From a virus, in IMG/VR virus record IMGVR_UViG_3300007522_000023, positions 1 to 59,332 of that record: 59,332 nucleotides of DNA, one strand, 5' to 3'. Below are positions 51,871-59,332 of this stretch, piece by piece. The position numbers and the translations under genes were made by a program. Position 1 is the first letter of the stretch. Every line of letters starts with the position of its first letter. The notes under the pieces are model-generated. The model saw nothing but the letters and a program-made list of their open reading frames with translations. It did no database searches and was not told the origin of the DNA.

Positions 51871-51916
51871 AATATATTTTTATTTAATTATAGTTAAAAT
51901 TTATTAAAAATAAATG

Positions 51917-52177
51917 TTATAATACATAACCGCATTCAACATAAGCTGATTGCTCTTTTTGACCATTCACAACTTTAATATCGTACACATAAGTTACATA
52001 CCAATCTTGTCCTTGAGAATAAGGTACTGCATTACAAAATCTAGATTCTCCACCACCAGAATTGTTACTGTTAGCATTTGTATACTTATTGTTATATGAA
52101 TTTACAGGTCGGCACCACGAATATAAACCATTTACAGAACTTTTCTGTGCAAATATTTTTTTACAATTTTTTGACAT
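51917..52177 (-). CDS. Small Cys-containing protein between terminase and portal
   Basis: 86 residues from the ATG at 52177 (MSKNCKKIFAQKSS). A longer frame from 52213 would run into the terminase gene, so the inner start is chosen. Features are KNCKKIF, LYSWCRPVNSYNN, GGGESRFCNAVPYS and a beta ending VTYVYDIKVVNGQKE. Four Cys and no membrane segment are seen. T4 has the sheath and tube genes in this place, but this protein resembles neither. Function unknown. Confidence 0.55.
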   Translation of the reverse strand: MSKNCKKIFAQKSSVNGLYSWCRPVNSYNNKYTNANSNNSGGGESRFCNAVPYSQGQDWYVTYVYDIKVVNGQKEQSAYVECGYVL

Positions 52178-52188
52178 TTTAAATATAT

Positions 52189-55100
52189 TTATTTTCTTCT
52201 TCCAAATAACCAAGCATACTCACCTTTTGGGTCTTGTATATTTTTATATGCCAAATGATTTGGATTTATTTTAACTTCAGATTTATTAGTCTCTTTATTA
52301 TAACTATTAGTAGTTGATGAAATTTGATTACCAGTAGCCCAACTATTTAATATTGCTTTGTTTTGTTTTTCTAATCTTTCCAAATTCTTAAATGAATGTT
52401 CCATTACCCAAAGACCCATACCCAATGACATAAGTAAATCATCGTGATATCCATCCATATGGTCTGGTCTACCATTTTTAAATATAAATGTTTTCATTTC
52501 TGAAATCATTCTAGTTGAACGAATCTTAATACCATTTGTTCTTATTTGATATTCTAGATTTGAAATCATTGGTACACGAACATTTGTTGCGTGAAAACCT
52601 GGTATTTTACTACCTTTATCATAAGACGTTAACTCTCTTTGTCTAGCAGAAAGTATTTTACCGTTATTACTATCATAATGTAAATATTTATAATCGAATT
52701 CTAATAATTTAAGTACCGTAGAAACACCCATACCACCAGTAACATCGACTACTGTATACGCTTTATATAGATTACCATACTCTTCAACAATTTGAGCTAA
52801 TAAATCTGGTTGTATTTTACCTTGATACTCTAAAACTTCCTCCATTGTGGTGAAATCTATAATAACGATAGTTGATGAATCCTCACTATCACCCCTAGAT
52901 ACATCACAATTATGGGTTGTTATATGGTGACACATAAAAGTATTAGTATCACATTCAAAATTATATACATTCCCAGTGAACTTATTCTTATTTATTTTTT
53001 TAACTCTAAAATAAATATAATCTTTATTATCATCAAAATGACAAGAACTAATGATTCGTTTATTCTTGGTATTAAAATCACCAATATCAAATTTATTTAA
53101 CTTAATATCATCAGTTTTATAAATTAATTTTATTAAATCCAAACTGTCATGATTACCTAAAGTTAAATTGTAGGTCTCGCTTTGTTGACATTCACGACCA
53201 CAAATTATTGTAATTTTAGCATCTCGTAACTTATCTAAACATGAAACAACTCCCAATGAAAAAATAATATCTTGTACCGACTCCAATAATTCTAAATTGG
53301 TACTAACAAAACTTACCTTAGAATATTTCTTCCCGTTTTTCTGAGTTTTAACCCAACACCCATCACTATCAAAATACCCTCTAATTAATTCTTTTTTATT
53401 TTCATCAGATATAAACTTAACCCATTCTGATATTTTTTTACCATGTGAGTATTGTCCGAAATTTTCTAATATGAAATAATATAAAAATTTAGAATTAAAC
53501 ACTAGTTCAAAAGTACTACCTTTATCGATAAATGATGGTGAACTTTTAAATAATCGTTTTATTATATCTTTACATTTCTCAATATAACCTTCATGTTTTT
53601 TATCAAAACATAACGATATTGCATATGAGTGTTTATTTTTATCTAACCACCCATCACCTAACCACATACCCATAAACCACCAAAAATCGTTCTCAAACAA
53701 TGGTGACTCAAATTCAAATTCACATCTGACAGCATTATCTATCTTCCATTTATTATTATAGCCACTTTTAATTGACTCTTTATAAATATTCGGCACCTTG
53801 ACCCAATCCCCAATCTCAACCTCTTCTACCCTAGTATAATTAAAATCAAAATCCCAATACCTATCATTAAATTTATATTCATCATTATTTTTATCATAAT
53901 TTCGTTTTAAATTAGATTTACTAATTAAAATTGGGTGTTCCTTAGTAAATGTTGTTGTTCTAAATGTATTATCCATTTGCATTTCAAACACATCTTCATC
54001 AACCACTTGGTAAATTTGTTTATTAATTATATTCACATAATTACCATCTTCACTTATTAACCTATCATTAATATCAACATCTTCAATATTTACCAATCCT
54101 TTATCGGTTAAGACTTTTTCATTCGGTGGTAAACATCCTAAAATATATTGGTGACCCTCAATAGGTTCTTCCCATATCCAAGTCTCTTGCTCTAGACCAT
54201 GCATATACTTAGGTTCTCTTACATTATTTTTATCTTGATATTCAATATACTCTTCATTAATAACGTTACCACCAGAACCAATAAATGACACATCTAATTC
54301 TTGTGCAATCATTTTTGAATCATTATTCATACCTAAACACATCTCTTCATACCAACTCGATGTAGGTTTCCACCCATCACTTATTCGTTCTGAATATGTT
54401 TTAAATGTAAACTCAACCTCTTTCTCCAAAAGGTCCCCTTTAATCCATCTAAGGTCTTTATTATAACGTAAATCTTCAAACCATCTCATCTCAACAATGT
54501 TGAAATTATTCTTTTTATTTTTAGCTTGGTCATAAGTCTTATAATATAAAGAATCCATACCATTAGGTGTTTGATGACCTAATATACCATTATAAATAAC
54601 GGAATGACACCAAAAATCATTAGTTTCGGGTAATGAAACATCATATGTTTTATTTTTAAGTTTTTCTAATTTAGTTATTGGAACCCATTTTGAATCTTTA
54701 AAATTAATTTTATCAATTGAATATCTGGATAAATCAAGATTTAAAACATTAATAAAATAATCTATAAATTCATTAAAAATATTTACTGATAAATTAGCTG
54801 TTTTGTTTTTATTAGAAATTCTAATTTTATTAACTAGTAAACCAGTGTTAGATAATTTTTTAACTAATTTATGTTCGTCTATAATATTTCTAATTATATT
54901 TTTACCGTTTGGTATTATTCTATATCCATTATTATATGATACTAATTTATTTTGGTCTCTTTTTATTTGTTTCCTATTAAATCTAAAACCAATGGTATCG
55001 TAATATTTATCCGCATCAATAGATGTTGATGAAAGTCTATAATATTGACTACTAACTTTAACTTTTTTAGTTGGTGATGTTATTCCTTCTGAATAATCAG

Positions 55101-57855
55101 TTAATATACCAAGATTTAAAAATAAAAACCTTATTTGTTGAATTAATTTTTTAGAGGATAAATTTATACCTACCCTACCTCTAATATTATCAGAATAACC
55201 ATCACCATCCATAATACCTTGTAACATAGCAATAATATTTTCACGCCCCATTTCAAGTAAACGTCTAGGTATTAATTTATTTGGTGCTTTTAAGGTTAAA
55301 TCAAAACCCAAATACTCTAACAAACTACCTAAATATTTAGATGAAATTTTATAGTGTAAATTATCGTGTGATGAATAATCAAACCCAGCATTAGATATGT
55401 ATGTACCAACATCATCACCACATGATATCGTAATATCACAACCAACAATAATACCATCAATATTTTTTGGTTTATAACAAGACCCTTCTGATAAATATAA
55501 ACCAATTAGATAAGCTAAATCAGTATTTATTTTATCATAAATTATTTTTGGTTTATTTTCTCTATTTGAAAACTCATAGGCAAAATCAATAGTATCGTTA
55601 TTACCGAAAATATTAAACGAATGTTGTACGTTAACATAATCACCAATTTCTAATTCACTAACCGTAAACCAATCATATTTGTTTTTTTTATTTGAATAAG
55701 ACCACAATTTATGTGTTTCAGTCGACTCAAGTTCTGAATTAGTAGTTGTTAATTTTATAGTTTCTTGAAAACCATTATTAACAATTAAATTTGATTTCCT
55801 AGATATATTATTTCCTCTAATATTATATTCTTTAACATAATAACCTAAATTAGGTATATCTGGTTCATCATAATTAATAATGTCTTTCATTTGTTGTAAA
55901 CCAGTATCAGTAAAAATAAAAGTATCTTCAGTAACACAGGATATAAGTGTTGCTCGACCCCCAGTATTATGACTTATAATACCGTTTGAAATAAATGAAT
56001 TTGTTTCTGGTACATGTAAATCATAAGTATAATCTTCTGACTCAGTTATAGAAATAATTTCATCAATATAAAATAATTCTTGTCTTTTTAATTGTTCAGT
56101 TAATGATAATAAAAAAGCATTATTTGGTAACAAGGATAATAAACGGTTTAATGATTCGACACTTAATCTATTTAAGTCTGATTTCCAAAATCTTTCTAAA
56201 AATCTAACTTTAGTTTTAACTATATTATTTATTTGTAAAACTTCTAAAATTTCTTTATTACTTACATTAACAAATCTTGAGTTTTGTTTCTTATTTAATA
56301 AAAATTGTTTATTATTTTGTTTTCTATCTAATCTAAAACCAATTTCGTCATAAAATTTAATTGCATAATTTGAATATATTTTTAAGTTGTAAATTTTACA
56401 AATATGTTTTTTATTTTTTAATATTGATGATTTAGATGTTTTTTGTTCTTCATATTTAACATGTGATATAATACCAAAATTAAACAATAAAGTTTGTAGA
56501 GTTTGAATTAGTTTTTTAGATGTACTTGAATATTTAATATCTTTTATAGTACTCATACCATCACCATCGAACATACCTTGTAAAAATGCTTTAATAACAT
56601 CTTTAGGCATCTTTAATAACGCTAAAGGTATTTCTTTATCCCTAGCGTTATGTTTATCCAATCCAAACATTTTAAACCATTCAATTAATTCGGTTGAGTG
56701 AAATTGATAATGGAGGTCATCAACTTTTTTAAATGCGTTACCTAAACAAGCTTTATCTGTTAATAGAAAATTTGTTATATAATCGTCAATATTTGTGATG
56801 GTAATACCTCTTGAATTAAAATTACCCTCAGCTACGAATAAACCTAATAAATAAGAAAAATCTAAATTGTCACCAAGCTTTTTAGGTATTGTGATGTTTT
56901 TATTATTTTTGGTTTTATTGAAAACAAAATTTACTTCACTATTATCACTAAAATAATTTTGACCATATTGAATTATTGGTTTGTCACCAATTTTTAATTC
57001 GTTCATACGAACCCAATTTTCAGTTCCATTCCTATCAATTAAGATAGGATGTTTCCAACTCCCCTCTAATTCAACGCCTAATTTAGTTTTTATTTTAAAT
57101 GTTTGACCATATTCACTAACAAAAGTTTGAGTTGCATTAACAATATCACCATCTTTATTACAAACTTTATGTGGTAACTCCAAATCAGTGAAACCTATTT
57201 TATCTTTTTCAGAAACTAATTCATCAAGTTGAATTAAACCATTTTCAGTTAAAATTAACGAATCTTTTGTTAAGCATCCTAAAGCTGTAAGTGCGGCACC
57301 AAAAACTTCAGCACCATTATCAATATATGCAGCCTCATCCATGATAAGAAATGTAGGTGTAAAACCCCTCAAAGCATCTTTAGATGTAGCAACCGCTTTA
57401 ACACGACTACCATTAGGTAATTTTATTTCTTTTTTTGAATCTGTAATAAAAATTGATTTGGCGTCCTTTTTAGCATCACCACAATACTCACTTCCCCATA
57501 CCCATCTAGGTAATTGACCAAGAAAATCTTTAATCTTAGCTAAGAATTCAAATGCAAGTTCTTGTTTATTGGCAATAATAAGTATATTCTCTGGGTTATC
57601 CCTATCACCAAAACCTACTTTGATTGACATATATGCAGCGGTTGTTGTTGATACACCAGCTTGACGTGGTTTTGTTACAATATTAAATCTATGTTTATCA
57701 TATGCTTTAATTATTTCTTTTTGTCTAGGAAATAATTTAAAAGGTACGAAACCTTCTTGCGTTTTATCGAACGTTTCTAAATATGTCTCAATAGCATGAA
57801 CAGAATCAGTAAGACAATGAGCATACTCTTGAAATATTTCTTGTGTTGTTAACAT
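52189..57855 (-). CDS. terL: Terminase large subunit (T4 gp17-like) interrupted by three inteins
   Basis: 1888 residues before splicing and 586 after (T4 gp17: 610). It is the DNA-packaging motor with an N-terminal ATPase and C-terminal RNase H-like nuclease. ATPase: KPRQAGVST (62-70, Walker A), FLIMDEAAY (169-177, Walker B), and after splicing TGGRATLISTPNG (coupling motif). Nuclease: GCDVSRGD (first metal Asp1651), TVVDVTGG and HDDLLMSLG (later acidic residues). Exteins are 1-193, 631-639, 1096-1240 and 1650-1888. Inteins interrupt the coupling-motif region twice and the nuclease start once. It lies downstream of a consensus late promoter. The C-terminal tail (LAYKNIQDPKGEYAWLFGRR) would contact the portal in T4. 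Confidence 0.95.
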   Translation of the reverse strand: MLTTQEIFQEYAHCLTDSVHAIETYLETFDKTQEGFVPFKLFPRQKEIIKAYDKHRFNIVTKPRQAGVSTTTAAYMSIKVGFGDRDNPENILIIANKQELAFEFLAKIKDFLGQLPRWVWGSEYCGDAKKDAKSIFITDSKKEIKLPNGSRVKAVATSKDALRGFTPTFLIMDEAAYIDNGAEVFGAALTALGCLTKDSLILTENGLIQLDELVSEKDKIGFTDLELPHKVCNKDGDIVNATQTFVSEYGQTFKIKTKLGVELEGSWKHPILIDRNGTENWVRMNELKIGDKPIIQYGQNYFSDNSEVNFVFNKTKNNKNITIPKKLGDNLDFSYLLGLFVAEGNFNSRGITITNIDDYITNFLLTDKACLGNAFKKVDDLHYQFHSTELIEWFKMFGLDKHNARDKEIPLALLKMPKDVIKAFLQGMFDGDGMSTIKDIKYSSTSKKLIQTLQTLLFNFGIISHVKYEEQKTSKSSILKNKKHICKIYNLKIYSNYAIKFYDEIGFRLDRKQNNKQFLLNKKQNSRFVNVSNKEILEVLQINNIVKTKVRFLERFWKSDLNRLSVESLNRLLSLLPNNAFLLSLTEQLKRQELFYIDEIISITESEDYTYDLHVPETNSFISNGIISHNTGGRATLISCVTEDTFIFTDTGLQQMKDIINYDEPDIPNLGYYVKEYNIRGNNISRKSNLIVNNGFQETIKLTTTNSELESTETHKLWSYSNKKNKYDWFTVSELEIGDYVNVQHSFNIFGNNDTIDFAYEFSNRENKPKIIYDKINTDLAYLIGLYLSEGSCYKPKNIDGIIVGCDITISCGDDVGTYISNAGFDYSSHDNLHYKISSKYLGSLLEYLGFDLTLKAPNKLIPRRLLEMGRENIIAMLQGIMDGDGYSDNIRGRVGINLSSKKLIQQIRFLFLNLGILTDYSEGITSPTKKVKVSSQYYRLSSTSIDADKYYDTIGFRFNRKQIKRDQNKLVSYNNGYRIIPNGKNIIRNIIDEHKLVKKLSNTGLLVNKIRISNKNKTANLSVNIFNEFIDYFINVLNLDLSRYSIDKINFKDSKWVPITKLEKLKNKTYDVSLPETNDFWCHSVIYNGILGHQTPNGMDSLYYKTYDQAKNKKNNFNIVEMRWFEDLRYNKDLRWIKGDLLEKEVEFTFKTYSERISDGWKPTSSWYEEMCLGMNNDSKMIAQELDVSFIGSGGNVINEEYIEYQDKNNVREPKYMHGLEQETWIWEEPIEGHQYILGCLPPNEKVLTDKGLVNIEDVDINDRLISEDGNYVNIINKQIYQVVDEDVFEMQMDNTFRTTTFTKEHPILISKSNLKRNYDKNNDEYKFNDRYWDFDFNYTRVEEVEIGDWVKVPNIYKESIKSGYNNKWKIDNAVRCEFEFESPLFENDFWWFMGMWLGDGWLDKNKHSYAISLCFDKKHEGYIEKCKDIIKRLFKSSPSFIDKGSTFELVFNSKFLYYFILENFGQYSHGKKISEWVKFISDENKKELIRGYFDSDGCWVKTQKNGKKYSKVSFVSTNLELLESVQDIIFSLGVVSCLDKLRDAKITIICGRECQQSETYNLTLGNHDSLDLIKLIYKTDDIKLNKFDIGDFNTKNKRIISSCHFDDNKDYIYFRVKKINKNKFTGNVYNFECDTNTFMCHHITTHNCDVSRGDSEDSSTIVIIDFTTMEEVLEYQGKIQPDLLAQIVEEYGNLYKAYTVVDVTGGMGVSTVLKLLEFDYKYLHYDSNNGKILSARQRELTSYDKGSKIPGFHATNVRVPMISNLEYQIRTNGIKIRSTRMISEMKTFIFKNGRPDHMDGYHDDLLMSLGMGLWVMEHSFKNLERLEKQNKAILNSWATGNQISSTTNSYNKETNKSEVKINPNHLAYKNIQDPKGEYAWLFGRRK
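52909..54135 (-). mobile_element. Terminase intein 3 (LAGLIDADG), before the nuclease Asp
   Basis: 409 residues, Cys1241 to Asn1649. It starts CLPPNEKVLTDKGLVNIEDV, with T-x-x-H block TTFTKEHPILIS. Endonuclease motifs are FMGMWLGDGW (1394-1403) and IRGYFDSDGC (1491-1500). The end is GNVYNFECDTNTFMCHHITT then HN before Cys. Removal restores YILGCDVSRGD, putting the first nuclease Asp in place two residues after the junction. Confidence 0.93.
54571..55938 (-). mobile_element. Terminase intein 2 (LAGLIDADG), ending in Gln
   Basis: 456 residues, Cys640 to Gln1095. It starts CVTEDTFIFTDTGLQQMKDI, with block TNSELESTETHKLWSY. Endonuclease motifs are LIGLYLSEG (783-791) and LQGIMDGDG (878-886). The end is TYDVSLPETNDFWCHSVIYN then GILGHQ before Thr. 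The final residue is Gln instead of Asn, a rare but known variant. Removal joins LIS to TPNG of the ATPase coupling motif. Confidence 0.9.
55966..57276 (-). mobile_element. Terminase intein 1 (LAGLIDADG)
   Basis: 437 residues, Cys194 to Asn630. It starts CLTKDSLILTENGLIQLDEL, with a block around ELEGSWKHPILID. Endonuclease motifs are LLGLFVAEGN (336-345) and LQGMFDGDGM (425-434). The end is TYDLHVPETNSFISNGIISH then N before Thr. Removal joins ALTALG to TGGRATLIS. Only nine extein residues separate it from intein 2. Confidence 0.93.
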
Positions 57856-57862
57856 ATCTTTT

Positions 57863-57878
57863 TAGATATAAATATCTA
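57863..57878 (-). promoter_or_regulatory. Late-promoter-like element (AGATATTTATATCTAA)
   Basis: On the coding strand AGATATTTATATCTAA ends seven bases before the terminase ATG. It follows a terminator, so terminase starts a new transcript. Confidence 0.5.
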
Positions 57879-57907
57879 TAACAACAGAAAACAACTATTC
57901 TAAAATA

Positions 57908-57932
57908 AAAAAGGGTCATATAGACCCTTTTT
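57908..57932 (-). terminator. Intrinsic terminator before the terminase gene
   Basis: Stem AAAAAGGGTC / GACCCTTTTT with a 5-base loop; works on either strand. It closes the transcript of the 437-residue gene. Confidence 0.88.
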
Positions 57933-57952
57933 AATGTGTTTCATTACATATA

Positions 57953-59266
57953 CTAAAATAAGTCGTCTATATCATATGTATCTTCATCTTCATCTTCATC
58001 ATCAATACTATCGTCATTAGATGAAATATTTGAACCATTTAATAAATCATCTAATCTAAATGTTTCTTCATAATCATTTTCTAGTTCATCATTTTCGTAA
58101 TCTAAAACATGAGTTAATTCATCTTCATTTAAACCTTGATTTATTTCTTCAACAATAGTTTTAATAATTTTTTTACCTTCTTTCGTACCAGCTAAAATCT
58201 CTTTCATTTTAATATTAAATTCATCAGCTTCTAATATTGCTAACTCATTGTATATGTGATGTTTTAATTTAAAATCATCTGGCTCTATAGTATCAGTAAA
58301 TTTTGACCACAAAGCTGGTCCTAATCTCATATCCCATGGTTCAGCAGATAAAAAATCTGCTTTATCGATAACATACTTAGCTATTTTTTTATTTTTAGGT
58401 AAACCTTTTGCTGATAATATTTCCATAACACCCTTCACTAATTCATGAATAAGAACTGGGAATACCATTGCTTCAGCATCTATAATAACTTTTGGGTTCT
58501 TTTTTGTTGGAAACGTAACCCTAACCACACCAGCATTAACACCATTCTCCATTTTAGGTATAACATAATACATATAATCAGCAGCTGACATCATCTTAGT
58601 ATAGTTATTCGCTAATCTAGGTTCAATATTTGTTAACTCATCATCAACCATATGAAACATGTGATTACATTTTTTAGCAGCACCTTGAATCATAGCATTT
58701 AAAAATCTACGTTTATAAACTTCTTTATTTGCTTTAGCTATTTCACCATGATTAGAAAATTCAACCTCACTAACAACTGGTGTTGGATTTTTTTTAGTAC
58801 CCTCAATAGATATATCACTTGTTAAAGTTGCATTTATCTCAACAACATCTTCACCCATATCATATTCTTCACGAACCATTTTTATTGCTAAATTTTCCAA
58901 TTCCTTAGTGTGCATAACCTCTAGCCTCATACACTCACGAACCAATGGCCCCATATTTTGTGTTAATTCTCTATTATCTATAGAATCACAATCAAACGCT
59001 CTTTTGTAACGTTTAGCGACTTCATTAAAACGTTCACCCATTATCTTCTCTTCGAATAAGGATTCATCATCTTCTGGAAATGCTGGGTGTTTACCCAATG
59101 AGTGTTTTCTATCTTTAATATCTTGCTCCAATTTAGGATGCATTCTTTCACTAAGATTTTCTGGGTAAAGAACACTTTCATTAATAGGTTTACTAACACT
59201 AGTAGATACAGTACTTAGTTTAGCTTTTTTTAATGCTTCCTCAGCTATTTTTTTATATTTACTCAT
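57953..59266 (-). CDS. Hypothetical conserved-type protein next to terminase
   Basis: 437 residues, not assigned to a named family. The N-terminus MSKYKKIAEEALKKAKLS has an I-x-E motif and resembles capsid-targeting helices. The central part is alpha/beta: VEFSNHGEIAKANKEVYKRR, FLNAMIQGAAKKCNHMFHMV, YYVIPKMENGVNAGVVRVTF, PTKKNPKVIIDAEAMVFPVL, then IHELVKGVMEIL (not an HExxH metalloprotease site). The C-terminal 60 residues are highly acidic. Position next to gp17 and the acidic tail suggest a head or packaging protein. Its start overlaps the stop of the gene further right (ATGA), so the two are coupled. Confidence 0.65.
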   Translation of the reverse strand: MSKYKKIAEEALKKAKLSTVSTSVSKPINESVLYPENLSERMHPKLEQDIKDRKHSLGKHPAFPEDDESLFEEKIMGERFNEVAKRYKRAFDCDSIDNRELTQNMGPLVRECMRLEVMHTKELENLAIKMVREEYDMGEDVVEINATLTSDISIEGTKKNPTPVVSEVEFSNHGEIAKANKEVYKRRFLNAMIQGAAKKCNHMFHMVDDELTNIEPRLANNYTKMMSAADYMYYVIPKMENGVNAGVVRVTFPTKKNPKVIIDAEAMVFPVLIHELVKGVMEILSAKGLPKNKKIAKYVIDKADFLSAEPWDMRLGPALWSKFTDTIEPDDFKLKHHIYNELAILEADEFNIKMKEILAGTKEGKKIIKTIVEEINQGLNEDELTHVLDYENDELENDYEETFRLDDLLNGSNISSNDDSIDDEDEDEDTYDIDDLF

Positions 59267-59332
59267 TTCTTTAAATCTTTTATTTTAATTGTTTTTATAA
59301 CATTTCTTTTTGACTCTTTAATTCCAGATGTA
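59263..59332 (-). CDS. 3' end of an upstream minus-strand gene (partial)
   Basis: An open frame enters from the right edge and ends in TGA at 59263-59265, overlapping the next ATG by four bases. The last 22 residues (TSGIKESKRNVIKTIKIKDL then KK) are very basic. Too short to identify; the ATGA overlap is the main evidence that it is real. Confidence 0.5.
   Translation of the reverse strand, partial: TSGIKESKRNVIKTIKIKDLKK

Noticed and set aside
3063-57878. Classical T4 late promoters (TATAAATA)
   Set aside because: TATAAATA strings are present, but consistently on the non-coding strand relative to the adjacent gene; the oriented element is TATTTATAATAAA.
58423-58470. HELVKG in the 437-residue protein as a zinc metalloprotease site
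   Set aside because: The motif lacks the second His of HExxH, and no further metal ligand is evident.

Overview
The window is a stretch of a large, AT-rich tailed-phage (myovirus) genome of the T4 superfamily. The right part carries, on the minus strand and in T4 order, a gp17-like large terminase, gp20-like portal, gp21-like prohead protease, acidic gp22-like scaffold and gp23-like major capsid protein. A gp55-like late sigma factor, a gp5-like baseplate spike protein and an S74-chaperoned tail fibre fit the same family. Shine-Dalgarno sequences are absent, and one clear promoter has the Bacteroidetes form (TTG, 20 nt, TAnnTTTG); these point to a Bacteroidetes host, probably flavobacterial (inference). 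The code is standard: TAA, TGA and TAG all act as stops.

Layout. 1-7.9 kb (minus): three tail-fibre or adhesin genes, rich in YadA-like SHAEG repeats and lectin-like regions. 7.99-10.5 kb (plus): five small virion-type genes, including a WYL-like protein with a possible capsid-targeting N-terminus. 10.5-32.9 kb (plus): a long, tightly overlapping cluster with about fourteen glycosyltransferase-like genes, plus dUTPase, a degenerate HD protein, a kinase fusion, a class II aldolase, a DUF1796-like protein, a small HAD phosphatase, a GDPD-like enzyme, a tandem nucleotidyltransferase and PhoH. The sigma factor gene closes it. 34-40 kb (plus): tail and baseplate genes. 40-59.3 kb (minus): head and packaging genes.

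The most striking feature is six inteins in three consecutive packaging/assembly genes: one in the protease, two in the portal and three in the terminase. All sit at conserved sites, two beside catalytic motifs, and two in the terminase are only nine extein residues apart. Spliced lengths (about 237, 692 and 586 residues) fit the T4 families.

Regulation. A 15-16 nt element, close to GATATTTATAATAAAA on the coding strand, precedes at least a dozen virion and accessory operons on both strands. It forms a perfect inverted repeat between two divergent genes. It is the obvious candidate target of the phage's late sigma factor, which itself carries an unusual beta-rich insertion of about 75 residues. 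The glycosyltransferase cluster probably builds and attaches a phage-specified glycan to virions, host surface or DNA; the sequence does not say which. Where an apparent start codon falls inside or just after a promoter, the start was moved downstream.
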